Source of the DNA: Nocardia albiluteola
Lineage (GTDB): Bacteria; Actinomycetota; Actinomycetes; Mycobacteriales; Mycobacteriaceae
Direction: 5' to 3'
Assembly: GCF_018860155.1 (NCBI RefSeq)
Contig: NZ_JAHKNI010000003.1
Location: 372,001-436,000, forward strand
DNA length: 64,000 nucleotides
Shown here piece by piece: positions 17,838 to 26,342 of the stretch (position 1 is the stretch's first letter; each line of letters begins with the position of its first letter). The notes beneath the pieces are model-generated. The model ran no database searches. It saw only the letters and a program-made list of their open reading frames with translations, and was not told the origin of the DNA. The position numbers were made by a program, and so were the translations under genes.

Positions 17838-19031
17838 TCACGCGGGCCGTGGATCGGTGCGGCGGTCGAAGACCTGGGGCCGGGCGATGCGCAGCGCGGT
17901 GGCGATGGCGCCGAGCAGGACAGCGTCGTCGCCCAGGGTGCTTGGGGCGACCGTTGGGCGCAGCGGCGTGGAATGTGCCAGGGTGGAGCGGATCTGATCC
18001 AGCAGCAGATCGGCGCTGTGGCCCAGACCGCCGCCGAGCACGATCAGATCCGGATCGAGCACCGCGGTCACCGCGGCGACCACCAGCGCCAGGCGCTCGC
18101 CCTCCTCGCGTACCACCTGTGCCGCAATCGGATCCCCGGCACGGGCGGCGGCGAAGACAGCCTTGGCGCTCAGGCGTCCGGGCATGCCGCGGGCGCGGGC
18201 CGCGCGCACGACCGCATCCGCGGAGACGGCCGTCTCCAGTGCCCCGCGCCGTGCCGCGGGTGCGGTGGCGGCCCCGAAGGCGGCCGGGAGGTAACCGATT
18301 TCACCCGCCGCCCCGTGTGCGCCGGTGAACAGCTCACCGTGCGAGACGATGCCGACGCCGAGGCCGGTGCCGATCAGGACGTAGACGAACAGCCGGCTGC
18401 CGCGCCCGACACCGAACGAATATTCGCCCAGGGCCGCGAGATTGGCGTCGTTGTGCATCGAGAGCTCGGAGGCGCCCAAGCGCTCGCGCAGGCCCTCCAG
18501 CAGGCCCGCGCGGCCCCAGCCCGGCAGATTGGCCGCGAAATGCACCCGCTCGTCCTGGGCGTCGAAGACGCCAGGGCTCCCGAGGCTGGTGTGCACCACC
18601 TCCGCCATGCTCACCCCCGCCCTGGCCAGCACCTGCTCGGCGGCCCGGCCGGCCAGCTCGGCGACGGCGGTGGCGGTGCGTGCCCGATTGGGAATGTCGG
18701 CGCGGGACAGCACCGTTCCGGCCAGGTCGGCGACCGCGGCGCGCAGCCGCGCCCGGCCGATATCGATGCCCAGTACGTATCCGGCGGTGGGGTCGGGCTC
18801 GTACAGCACCGCGGTGCGGCCGCGATCCGGCGCGAGGGTGCCGACCACCCGGACCAGTCCGTGTGCCTGCAGTGCCGCAAGGGCACTGGACACGGTCGGC
18901 TTGGACAGGCCGGTGTCGCGGGCGAGTTGGGCGCGGGTGGAGGATCCGGCGGTGCGCAACTGTTCGAGCAGCAGCCGTTCGTTGTTGCTGCGCAGGCGTT
19001 GCCGGTTCCACGGCTGCTCGTCCGTCGCCAT
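17838..19031 (-). CDS. ROK-family transcriptional regulator without the zinc motif
   Basis: 397 residues. An N-terminal MarR-like helix-turn-helix (about 20-75; TRAQLARDTGLSKPTVSSAL) precedes a ROK sugar-kinase-like domain with DIGRARLRAAVADL, SLGSPGVFD and GTGLGVGIV. The HGAAGEIGYL segment is followed by an Ala-rich run where ROK proteins normally carry the CxCGxxGCxE zinc site; all those cysteines are missing. ROK repressors usually bind a sugar or sugar phosphate, so ligand sensing here may differ. It is divergent from the permease and probably controls it. The start at ATG 19031 is uncertain; GTG 19052 is an alternative. Confidence 0.85.
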   Translation of the reverse strand: MATDEQPWNRQRLRSNNERLLLEQLRTAGSSTRAQLARDTGLSKPTVSSALAALQAHGLVRVVGTLAPDRGRTAVLYEPDPTAGYVLGIDIGRARLRAAVADLAGTVLSRADIPNRARTATAVAELAGRAAEQVLARAGVSMAEVVHTSLGSPGVFDAQDERVHFAANLPGWGRAGLLEGLRERLGASELSMHNDANLAALGEYSFGVGRGSRLFVYVLIGTGLGVGIVSHGELFTGAHGAAGEIGYLPAAFGAATAPAARRGALETAVSADAVVRAARARGMPGRLSAKAVFAAARAGDPIAAQVVREEGERLALVVAAVTAVLDPDLIVLGGGLGHSADLLLDQIRSTLAHSTPLRPTVAPSTLGDDAVLLGAIATALRIARPQVFDRRTDPRPA

Positions 19032-19100
19032 CGGTGCTGGTGTCCCGTCCACGAACCCACAGTAAGTCGTCGAATCCTCACGAACTCTTGACGGCAATAG

Positions 19101-19118
19101 TAAAGGAATTTAACTTTA
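19101..19118. promoter_or_regulatory. Candidate ROK operator
   Basis: TAAAG (19101-19105) and CTTTA (19114-19118) form an inverted repeat around an 8-nt AT-rich spacer in the 119-nt gap between the ROK gene and the permease. This AT-rich patch stands out in GC-rich DNA and is a plausible repressor site and promoter. Confidence 0.5.
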
Positions 19119-19150
19119 TTTGAAATCAGCTCCCACTCCGGAGGCCCGTC

Positions 19151-20605
19151 ATGCCGGACGCTCGTCACCTTCCCCGCAAGATCGGCCTGCTGCAGGCCAC
19201 CGCCATCAATATGAGCCAGATGGTGGGCATCGGGCCCTTCGTCACGATCCCGCTGATGGTCGGCGCGTTCGGTGGTCCGCAGGCGGTGATCGGCTGGATC
19301 GCCGGCGCCGTACTGGCCCTGGCGGACGGCCTGGTCTGGGCGGAACTCGGCGCCGCGCAGCCCGGCGCCGGGGGCACCTACATCTATCTGCGTGAGGCGT
19401 TCCAGTACCGCACCGGTCGCTTGATGCCGTTCCTGTTCGTCTGGACCGCAATGCTTTTCATTCCGCTGATCATGTCCACCGGGGTGCAGGGGCTGGTGCA
19501 GTATCTGGCCTACCTCTGGCCGTCCATGACCACCGGGCAGGGCGATCTGGTCGGCGTCGCGGTGGTCGCGCTCGTGCTGGTGCTGCTGTGGCGGCGGGTG
19601 GAGAGCATCGGGCGCCTGTCGGTGGTGCTGTGGTCGGTGATGATCGTGTCGGTGCTCGCGGTGATTCTCGCGGCCTTCACCCATTTCCATCCCGCGCTGG
19701 CGTTCACCTGGCCCGCGCACGCGATCGCGCTGACCCACGGCAGCTTCTGGCTGGGCTTCGCCTCGGGCCTGACCATCGGCATCTACGACTACCTGGGCTA
19801 CAACACCACCGCGTATCTCGGCGCGGAGATCAAGAATCCGGGGCGGGTGCTGCCGCGCTCGATCATCTACGCGATCGTCGCGGTGATGGTGGTCTATCTG
19901 CTGCTGCAGATCGGGGTGCTGGGCGTGATCCACTGGCCCGATATGCTGGACCCGAAAAACGTTGCCTCCCAATCTGTTGCCTCGGCGGTGCTGGAGCACA
20001 CCATGGGCAAGGGCGCCGCGGACGTGGTCACCGTGCTGATCCTGATCACCGCGTTCGCCTCGGTGTTCACCGGGCTGCTCGGCGGCTCGCGGGTGCCCTT
20101 CGACGCCGCGCACGACCGGGTCTTCTTCCGGTCCTTCGCCAGACTGCATGCGCGGCACCAGTTCCCGATGCTGGGGCTGGCCGCGATGGGTGTGATCACC
20201 GCCGCAGGATTCCTGCTGGCCCGGCACGTGGGCGCCAGCGCGGCGCATCCGCCGCTCGCCACGCTCATCGCGCTGCTGACCACCGTGATGGTGATCGTGC
20301 AGTCCTTCGCCCAGATCGCCGCGGTCACCGTGCTGCGGCGCCGCCAGCCCGGCCTGCTGCGGCCGTACAAGATGCTGCTGTATCCGCTACCGAGCATCGT
20401 GGCCGCGATTGGGTGGCTGGTCATCTACGGCTACGCAGACAAGGCCAACCCCGGCGTGCATCCCATCGAGCTGTCGCTGGCGTGGGTCGTGCTGGGGCTC
20501 ATCGCCTTCCTGGTCTGGGCGCGCGTGGAACGGGTATGGCCGTTCGGGCCCAGGGAGATTCAGGAGCGGTATCTGTCCCAGCAGGATGCGGCGGCGATCG
20601 GCTGA
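19151..20605 (+). CDS. APC-superfamily amino acid permease
   Basis: 484 residues, about 12 helices. The first helix carries MSQMVGIGPFVTIPL, matching the unwound substrate-binding GxG region of APC transporters, and GAGGTYIYLREAF fits the second helix boundary. The C-terminus ends with a short charged tail. It should import an amino acid or amine with a proton or exchange partner. It is divergent from a ROK regulator, an unusual partner for an amino acid permease, which may mean the true substrate is an amino sugar or related compound (inference). ATG 19151 begins the conserved region directly. Confidence 0.88.
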   Translation: MPDARHLPRKIGLLQATAINMSQMVGIGPFVTIPLMVGAFGGPQAVIGWIAGAVLALADGLVWAELGAAQPGAGGTYIYLREAFQYRTGRLMPFLFVWTAMLFIPLIMSTGVQGLVQYLAYLWPSMTTGQGDLVGVAVVALVLVLLWRRVESIGRLSVVLWSVMIVSVLAVILAAFTHFHPALAFTWPAHAIALTHGSFWLGFASGLTIGIYDYLGYNTTAYLGAEIKNPGRVLPRSIIYAIVAVMVVYLLLQIGVLGVIHWPDMLDPKNVASQSVASAVLEHTMGKGAADVVTVLILITAFASVFTGLLGGSRVPFDAAHDRVFFRSFARLHARHQFPMLGLAAMGVITAAGFLLARHVGASAAHPPLATLIALLTTVMVIVQSFAQIAAVTVLRRRQPGLLRPYKMLLYPLPSIVAAIGWLVIYGYADKANPGVHPIELSLAWVVLGLIAFLVWARVERVWPFGPREIQERYLSQQDAAAIG

Positions 20606-20618
20606 GCGGGCTCGGCCG

Positions 20619-20644
20619 GACCCGGGCGCTGAGACGGCCGGGTC
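20619..20644. terminator. Shared terminator hairpin between convergent genes
   Basis: GACCCGG (20619-20625) and CCGGGTC (20638-20644) form a perfect 7-bp stem with a 12-nt loop in the 37-nt gap between the permease and the convergent phosphatase. It overlaps the phosphatase stop codon and could end both transcripts. Confidence 0.6.
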
Positions 20645-21215
20645 AGTCGGCGAGTTCGTGCGCGGTCGCGCGCAGCGTCCACGCGGGCGCGCGGTAATGC
20701 AGGGTGGTGGCGCTGAGTGGGAGAATGTCGATGCGCCAGAACGATTCCGGGGGAGCCGACAGGGTGCACAGGATCGCTGCGCGGACGACGGCGGGGTGGG
20801 TGACCGCGACGATCCGCTCGCCGCGGCCGGCGATATCGCCGAGCCAGGCGCGCACGCGTTCGATCAGATCGGTGATGGACTCGCCGCCGTGCCCACGGAA
20901 TTCGGGATCGGTCAGCCAGCCCATCAGCCGTTCGGGCGCCAGGGAGTCCATCGGCCGCCCGGACCATTCGCCGGATTCCAACTCGCGCAGCGCCGGTTCG
21001 GGAGTTCCGTCCAGGCTCAGCGACCGTGTGGTCTGTGCGGCCCGCAGCTCCGGTGCGTGATAAACCGCCGACGGCTCCGGTCCGGGCAGGCCGCCCGCCT
21101 TCTCGACCGACCGCTCGCCCAGGGCGTTGAGCGGCTCGTCGGCGGGAAAGCGGGCGGCCTGCACCGCATCGGTGAGCGCGTGCGTCACCAGTGTGAGCCG
21201 GGTGACCGGACTCAT
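20643..21215 (-). CDS. Histidine phosphatase family protein in the cobalt operon
   Basis: 190 residues with the phosphoglycerate-mutase-like fold. The first motif is LVTHALTD, so the catalytic His is kept but the usual preceding Arg of RHG is Thr. A later AVTHPAVVRA supplies the second His, ELESGEWSGRPMDSL the acid region and GGES the phosphate loop. Its ATG overlaps the cbtA stop in ATGA. Being third in a cobalamin-riboswitch operon suggests a role in corrin metabolism, perhaps like the alpha-ribazole phosphatase CobC, but the altered RHG motif leaves activity open. Confidence 0.85.
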   Translation of the reverse strand: MSPVTRLTLVTHALTDAVQAARFPADEPLNALGERSVEKAGGLPGPEPSAVYHAPELRAAQTTRSLSLDGTPEPALRELESGEWSGRPMDSLAPERLMGWLTDPEFRGHGGESITDLIERVRAWLGDIAGRGERIVAVTHPAVVRAAILCTLSAPPESFWRIDILPLSATTLHYRAPAWTLRATAHELAD

Positions 21216-22069
21216 ACGATCGGCGCGACGGCCGGGGCGTCCGGCGTTGCGGTGCTCGCACGGCCGAACAGCCGCGGCGCCAGGGTGCCGAATCCGACTC
21301 CGATCACCATCCACAGGATCACCTGTGCGGCAAAGGAATACAGCCGGAACTGCCACAGTGTGTCGGCGGGGAAGCCCGGGTACACGATGTGGCCCGCGGG
21401 ATCGGTGAGCGGCTGCGGCGTCTCGGTCGCGAAGTTGCCGTACGCGTGGTTCTCCGACAGGTGCCCGAGCGAGGGCAGCAGCAGGATCACCACGGTCATC
21501 ACCACGATGAATGCCAGCGCCGAGATCAGCACGGTATTCCAGTTGCCCAGGCGGGCCTGGAGCCTGCGGCCCAGCCAGATCGCGCCGATCAGCGCCACCG
21601 TGGACAGGACGATCATCGTCACGAACAGGAAGGTGCGTTCCTCGAGCGTCTCCGGGTGGCCGATCGAGGGCGGATTGGCCGGATACTTCAGGAAGGGCAC
21701 CCCGTACGTCGCCAGGAACATGCCCCCGGCCACCAGCAACGCCAGATTCCGTGGCGTGATCGAGCCGACGCGGCCCACGCAGAGGCAGTACACGACCGCG
21801 AACAGCGCGCCCATGGCCATGCCGAACACGATCATGCCGAATCCGATGCCGATGTTCGACTGCACCGTCCGGCTGAAAATGTCCGGGCCCATATCGGGCA
21901 TCGGGAGCCCGGCGGCCTTGTCCAGCGCCGCGCGCGCATCGTCACGCCCGCTCTCGTAGTCGATGGCGCGCCCGATGACCGGCTCGGCCAGCAGCCGGGC
22001 GAAGATGAATGCCAGTAAACCGGCCAGGGCGCCCACGAGCACGCCCCGGCCGATGATCCGCTTTTCCAT
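21212..22069 (-). CDS. cbtA: CbtA family cobalt transporter
   Basis: 285 residues with about six membrane helices. The start MEKRIIGRGVLVGALAGLLAFIF region, the central FSRTVQSNIGIGF segment and the SLGHLSENHAYGNF loop are those of CbtA, the membrane subunit of a predicted cobalt importer controlled by B12 riboswitches. ATG 22069 is the first in-frame start that begins the family; a longer open frame upstream belongs to other reading. It lies 19 nt after cbtB and overlaps the phosphatase start by four bases. Confidence 0.92.
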   Translation of the reverse strand: MEKRIIGRGVLVGALAGLLAFIFARLLAEPVIGRAIDYESGRDDARAALDKAAGLPMPDMGPDIFSRTVQSNIGIGFGMIVFGMAMGALFAVVYCLCVGRVGSITPRNLALLVAGGMFLATYGVPFLKYPANPPSIGHPETLEERTFLFVTMIVLSTVALIGAIWLGRRLQARLGNWNTVLISALAFIVVMTVVILLLPSLGHLSENHAYGNFATETPQPLTDPAGHIVYPGFPADTLWQFRLYSFAAQVILWMVIGVGFGTLAPRLFGRASTATPDAPAVAPIV

Positions 22070-22088
22070 TGTGGGTCGTCTCCTGCGA

Positions 22089-22304
22089 TCAGTGGCAGGG
22101 GAAACCGAGGAAATGGCGCGCATCGTGCACGAACTCGTGCACGTGCATGTCGCTGCCGAAGATCGAGACGGCGCCCTGATCGATGCCGATGAAGTAGTAC
22201 GCCAGCAGCGCCAGCACGGTGGTGCCTGCCAGCCAGAGCATGGTGGTGGGGACGGACAGCGGGACGGCGCCGAGGCCGGAACGGGGAGCGTAGGACGTAG
22301 CCAC
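22089..22304 (-). CDS. cbtB: CbtB family cobalt-binding small membrane protein
   Basis: 71 residues. One membrane helix (TMLWLAGTTVLALLAYYFIG) is followed by an outward His-rich tail HVHEFVHDARHFLGFPCH, the signature of CbtB, thought to bind cobalt and hand it to CbtA. The start is GTG 22304 with AAGGAGA 6 nt upstream; the longer frame to 22355 would run into the leader hairpin. First gene of the cbtB-cbtA-phosphatase operon. Confidence 0.92.
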   Translation of the reverse strand: MATSYAPRSGLGAVPLSVPTTMLWLAGTTVLALLAYYFIGIDQGAVSIFGSDMHVHEFVHDARHFLGFPCH

Positions 22305-22323
22305 GGTGACTCTCCTTGTGCGG

Positions 22324-22344
22324 GAGGGGATCTCGCGTCCCCTC
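22324..22344 (-). promoter_or_regulatory. Leader hairpin between riboswitch and cbtB ribosome site
   Basis: GAGGGGA (22324-22330) and TCCCCTC (22338-22344) form a perfect 7-bp stem with a 7-nt loop, ending a few bases before the AAGGAG of cbtB. There is no U-run, so it may be part of an expression platform that blocks translation or supports factor-dependent termination. Confidence 0.65.
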
Positions 22345-22460
22345 GGCCGATACATGTCTCGGCGTCCGGGGTCTGACTCGCATCGGGTGACCGATGCTCA
22401 CAGTGGCGCGACCGTCCCGGAGTTACACCGGATTCCTCGAATCGCCGATCACATGACGAT
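22340..22460 (-). ncRNA. Cobalamin riboswitch controlling cbtB-cbtA
   Basis: Read on the minus strand, the leader has GGTGTAACTCCGGGACGGTC, then CGCCACTGTGA (22408-22398), then the B12-box region GAGTCAGACCCCGGACGCCG (about 22378-22359). These are the conserved blocks of the AdoCbl riboswitch aptamer in the right order and spacing. It lies 40-150 nt upstream of a cobalt-import operon, a textbook target. High cobalamin should lower expression. Confidence 0.92.
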
Positions 22461-22481
22461 ACGAAACGACCGCCGAAACGG

Positions 22482-23060
22482 TCAAATGGTGCGTCGGCGC
22501 CCGGTTCTTCCCCCGCGGCCGTCCGCCCCGCCGAGCCGGGCCAGAAACGCGGCGATATCACGGTGGGTGCGCAATCGGATGAACGTGATGTCCCGGTAGG
22601 CGGGGTCGGACTGCGCCGCGAGATATCGGGCGCGGTTCCGGGGGTGCGACTGCCAGGCGAAGACGATGATCGAGCGCTGCGGATCCCGGGACACCATGTT
22701 GCGCCAGTGCTCCCGATTGCCGTTCCACAGCTCGCGCCCGGTCAGCACACGGGCCGCGGTGCGCCGGATCAGCTGCGCCATGATCAGCGGCCGCGGCAGG
22801 TCCAGCCACAGCACGGTGTCCGCCCGGCTCCACACCAGATCGCCGAGTTTGCCGCGGTAGTTGCCGTCGATCACCCAGGTCTCACGGGCGATGCGCTCGG
22901 CCACGACCGCCCGGAATTCCTCGTCGCCGATCGGCGTCCACCCGGGCAGGTGGTGGATGGCGTCCAGTTCGACGTGCGGGACGCCCAGTCGCCGCGAAAC
23001 CCCCTGCGCCAGCGTCGTCTTCCCCGATCCCGAGGTACCCACCACCGAGATGCGCCGCAT
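22482..23060 (-). CDS. P-loop nucleotide kinase-like ATPase
   Basis: 192 residues. Walker A GTSGSGKTT lies at the N-terminus (about 7-15), followed by the adenylate-kinase-like VELDAIHHLPGW and WVIDGNY segments. This is the family of small proteins annotated as adenylate kinases or topology-modulation (FlaR-like) proteins; the real substrate is unknown. The start is ATG 23060 with GAGG 3 nt before the short spacer; GTG 23069 is the alternative. The C-terminal 20 residues are Arg-rich. It ends just before the riboswitch leader and is transcribed in the same direction, so read-through into the leader is possible. Confidence 0.85.
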   Translation of the reverse strand: MRRISVVGTSGSGKTTLAQGVSRRLGVPHVELDAIHHLPGWTPIGDEEFRAVVAERIARETWVIDGNYRGKLGDLVWSRADTVLWLDLPRPLIMAQLIRRTAARVLTGRELWNGNREHWRNMVSRDPQRSIIVFAWQSHPRNRARYLAAQSDPAYRDITFIRLRTHRDIAAFLARLGGADGRGGRTGRRRTI

Positions 23061-23150
23061 GGTCCTCACACCACCATTCTTACGGGCCGGTGTGGCCGCC
23101 TGTCACCTTTCGCGGGTTCGCGTCGTCAACAGGGCGCGGGCGGGACACGT

Positions 23151-24788
23151 TCAGTCCAGGGACGCGTGCATGAGATACACGTTGTAGTGGCGATATTCCG
23201 ACAGCGTGAAATACAGCTCGTGCGCGGTGGACCACGGATGGATGAAGCCGCCGTAGCCCGAGGGGTAGTCCTGGGTGCTCAGAAGTGTGGCCGGCGCGGA
23301 CCAAAGGCCCTGCGGCGTAGCGGATCTGCGCAGCACGATGACGTTGTGCACCGCGTCCAGGTAGGTCATCTCCCACCGGTGCGCGCCGGTGTCGTAGCGT
23401 ACCGAGAGTTCCCCGGCGACGCTGGACATGATGGGGGTGGCGGACAATTCGGCGCCGTTGCCGCCCGGCGTCGGGGCCTCGAGGGTCGGCCGCCAGAAAC
23501 CGTCGACCCAATACTGGTAGGCGGTCTTGTTCAGCACCTGGTCCTGCGGGACCCGCGCCAGCGCGATCGTGCCGAAGCGCCCGTTGGGTGTGCCGAACAT
23601 GTAGACGTAGCCCTCGTGCGGCGTCATCGCCACCACCTGGAACTGGCCCTGCCCGAAGATGTTGTCCCAGCGCGCATTCTCGTCGTCGACCCAGTTCTGC
23701 CCGCCGTCGTCCGAGTAGGCCAGCCCGCCGTAGTTGGTCCACCAGCGGCTCGGCCGTTTCGACCAGCGCGCCACCGACATATAGCTGAGGTACTGCCGAT
23801 TGCCGAGCGCGAAACCCGATGTCGGGATCACGGTGATCTCGAAGTTGTTCACTTTGTAGCTGCCCAGCAGCTCGGTGGCGTGACAGGGCCGGTCGGAGAC
23901 CATGCTGTCGATCGACATGCCGTGCGCGAGATCGTGATCGGAGCTGAATCCGAGCACGTTGCTGCGCCAGTCGCCGCCGCTGGGACCGCCGTCGTGGAAT
24001 CCCGTGCCGAAGGTGTCGCCGAAGGCGATCGCGATGCGGCCCGGCGCCGACTCCCACATGAGCCCGAGGTCGGTGTCGTCGACCTGCCAGCGCGCATCGG
24101 TGCGGTTCTGCGATCCCGGACCCGTCAGCTGGCTGATCGGGTACACGTCGTGCACCCGGGGCGGGGGGACCGGCCGGGTGACGGGCGCGGGCTGCAGCGG
24201 CGGATGTTCGACCGGCGGAATCGCTTGCGGGCGTGGGCCCGTCACGTCCGGGCCGAGCACCATGATAGGCAGCGGGATCGTCTCGGGGTCCGGTACGAAC
24301 TGCAGCTTCGGCAGCTGCCACGGGGTCGGCTGGACGACCGTCGCCGTCGAGGTCGGCGGCGCGGGGGTGGTGGTCGTGGTGGTCGATGCCGGGGCCGGCT
24401 TCGGCGGACCCTCCGGCCAGGTGGGGGTGCCCGGTGGAATCGGAAGCGCCGTGCGCGGATTCCCGCCCGTCAGCTGCGGGCACGGATTGGCGCACTGATC
24501 CGCCGGGAGCGCGGCCGATGGGATCCGGGTGCGGTTGATCTGCTTGGGGACCTTGAACGGGGTGATCTTCGGCTGTAACACCTGCACCTGCACCGTCGGC
24601 GGCTGCGCCGGGGCCGGCGGGGGGACCGGGGCCTTCGGATTCGGCATCCGCATCAGCGGGTCGAAGCCCGCCTCGCCGCACGCGTTCACCGGGGCCGGCT
24701 CCCACGGCAGGACATCGGCCCGGCCCGTCTGCGCCGTGGCCACCGCGACCATGGCCACCGCGGCACCTACCGCAACCTGTCGCAGCAC
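23151..24788 (-). CDS. Secreted DUF4185 protein, candidate endo-D-arabinanase (GH183-like)
   Basis: 545 residues. A short basic start and hydrophobic core (VAVGAAVAMVAVATA) give a signal peptide, then a 200-residue Pro/Thr-rich linker, then a DUF4185 beta-propeller-like domain from about 230, with DDTDLGLMWE, FGDTFG, RSNVLGFSSDHD, GMSIDSMVSD and YGGFIHPWS. DUF4185 proteins include characterised endo-D-arabinanases (GH183) that cut mycobacterial arabinan, so a cell-wall remodelling role is plausible. The chosen start is GTG 24788, 9 nt after GAGGAG; the frame extends to 24890 with other GTG/TTG choices. Stands alone. Confidence 0.82.
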   Translation of the reverse strand: MLRQVAVGAAVAMVAVATAQTGRADVLPWEPAPVNACGEAGFDPLMRMPNPKAPVPPPAPAQPPTVQVQVLQPKITPFKVPKQINRTRIPSAALPADQCANPCPQLTGGNPRTALPIPPGTPTWPEGPPKPAPASTTTTTTPAPPTSTATVVQPTPWQLPKLQFVPDPETIPLPIMVLGPDVTGPRPQAIPPVEHPPLQPAPVTRPVPPPRVHDVYPISQLTGPGSQNRTDARWQVDDTDLGLMWESAPGRIAIAFGDTFGTGFHDGGPSGGDWRSNVLGFSSDHDLAHGMSIDSMVSDRPCHATELLGSYKVNNFEITVIPTSGFALGNRQYLSYMSVARWSKRPSRWWTNYGGLAYSDDGGQNWVDDENARWDNIFGQGQFQVVAMTPHEGYVYMFGTPNGRFGTIALARVPQDQVLNKTAYQYWVDGFWRPTLEAPTPGGNGAELSATPIMSSVAGELSVRYDTGAHRWEMTYLDAVHNVIVLRRSATPQGLWSAPATLLSTQDYPSGYGGFIHPWSTAHELYFTLSEYRHYNVYLMHASLD

Positions 24789-24939
24789 CCGCTCGCGCTC
24801 CTCGGCATCCGTGCGAATTGACAACCAGACCTTATCCGACAGCCAACGACACGCGAACGCAGACGCATTCGATGCGGGGCCTCGCGCCACGAACCTGGGC
24901 CGCGCGACGGCCCGGCGGTAGCATCATCGTCATCCTCTG

Positions 24940-25123
24940 CCCCAAGGTCACGGCAATGGGTGGGCTGCACCATGATCCGGATCGGCTGCGGACGCCGGTG
25001 CGGCGGGTCGGTGACACGTTCGAGCTGATCGGGTGGGACGAGGCGTTGGCCGAGATCGGGCGGCGACTGCGGCGGATCCGGCGCGAGCACGGCCCCAGCG
25101 CGATCGGGATGTATTCCTATTGA
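24940..25123 (+). pseudogene. 5' fragment of a molybdopterin oxidoreductase gene
   Basis: The frame reads CPKVTAMGGLHHDPDRLRTP, then WDEALAEIGRRLRRIRREHG and SAIGMYSY, matching the early part of a BisC/formate-dehydrogenase-like molybdopterin oxidoreductase, then stops at TGA where homologues continue with Gly-Asn-Pro. The N-terminal [4Fe-4S] cysteines are already missing: upstream sequence to the DUF4185 gene does not encode them. The rest of the gene resumes about 3.1 kb downstream at 28206. Confidence 0.8.
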
Positions 25124-25211
25124 CCGGACTAACGGACAACACGCTGGGGTAGTTGAGTCGATGCCGTCTCGGTGACCGGTAGTCCTCTCTGGAACGACTG
25201 GAGAGGATGGC

Positions 25212-26291
25212 ATGAAGGTGTTCGACGATGACCGTGATGTCCGGGTGATCCGGCTGCCGCGGTGGGGACGGGTCCAATGTGTTGATGAACCAGTCGGCTG
25301 GGTCGTCGTTGACGATTCCGGTGTTCCGGTGGTGCCGATCCGTCGTTTCCTGATCGATTTCGTTGCACAGGGCAACAGTCCACGGTCGGTACGCAGTTAC
25401 GCCTACGCACTGCTGCGGTGGTGGCGGTGGCTGCGCGCGGTGGGCGTGGAGTGGGACAGGGCAACCTCGGCCGAGGGCCGGGACCTGGTGTTGTGGCTGG
25501 GATGGCATGTGAAGCCACGGAATTCGCCACGTACGGCGTCACGGGAGACCGCGGGGACGGTCAACACGTATGAGCGGGTTACCGGGCCGGCGTTGCCGCA
25601 CCTGTTCCAGTATCGAATCGGCTGGAAGTGGCAGCCGATCGGCACCACCTACATCGACAGGCTCATCCGCGGCGCATCGGACCGTGCCGCAATAACCGAC
25701 CCCACAGGCAAACCGGTGCGCTACACGCCCCACGACTTTCGCCGTTTGTGGGCCACGGACGCGGTCAGCAACGGGCTACCGGTTCATATCGCGGCGAAGA
25801 TCTTGGGGCACAAGCAGTTGAGCACGACGCAGGTCTATGCGGCGGTGTTCGACGAGCACCTGATCCGCTCCTACAGACGCTTCCTCGACTCCCGCCGCTC
25901 ACTGCGACCGGAAGCGGAGTATCGCGAGCCGACCGAACAGGAATGGGAGGACTTCCAGGAACACTTCGAGAAACGCAAGCTGGAGCTGGGCACCTGCGGA
26001 CGCCCGTACGGCAGCCGATGCAACCATGAATTCGCGTGCCTGCGATGCCCGAGCCTGCGGCTCGACATCGCGGCCCGCAGCCGCCTGGTAGAGATCATCG
26101 CCAATCTCCGCGACCGCATCACCGAGGCCCGAATCAACGGCTGGGCAGGCGAAGTCGACAGCCTCACGGTCAGCCTGAACGCTGCGGCCGCAAAGCTCGC
26201 CAGCCTCGATCGGACGCACCAGCGATCGACCGTGACCGCGGACCGGACCAACCTCGGTTTGCCTGTCGTCCAGAGACACCCCTCGTCCTGA
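25212..26291 (+). pseudogene. Internally deleted Tn554-type tyrosine recombinase
   Basis: 359 codons in frame. Residues 40-110 are a core-binding (SAM-like) domain. Residues ~125-210 are the late catalytic domain with HDFRR (His174, Arg177), LGH (His200) and Tyr209. The C-terminal part has CNHEFACLRCPSLR, a zinc-like motif of the actinobacterial Tn554/TnpB-like integrase family. The stretch between about residue 119 and 123 joins segments that in the family are separated by a few hundred residues, including the first catalytic Arg. So it is an in-frame deletion derivative, almost certainly inactive for recombination. ATG 25212 follows GGAGAGGATGGC. Confidence 0.85.
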
Positions 26292-26342
26292 CCACGTCCG
26301 CAATGTCCGGTCCTTGTCGGTGCCCAGTCGTATCGTCATCAC

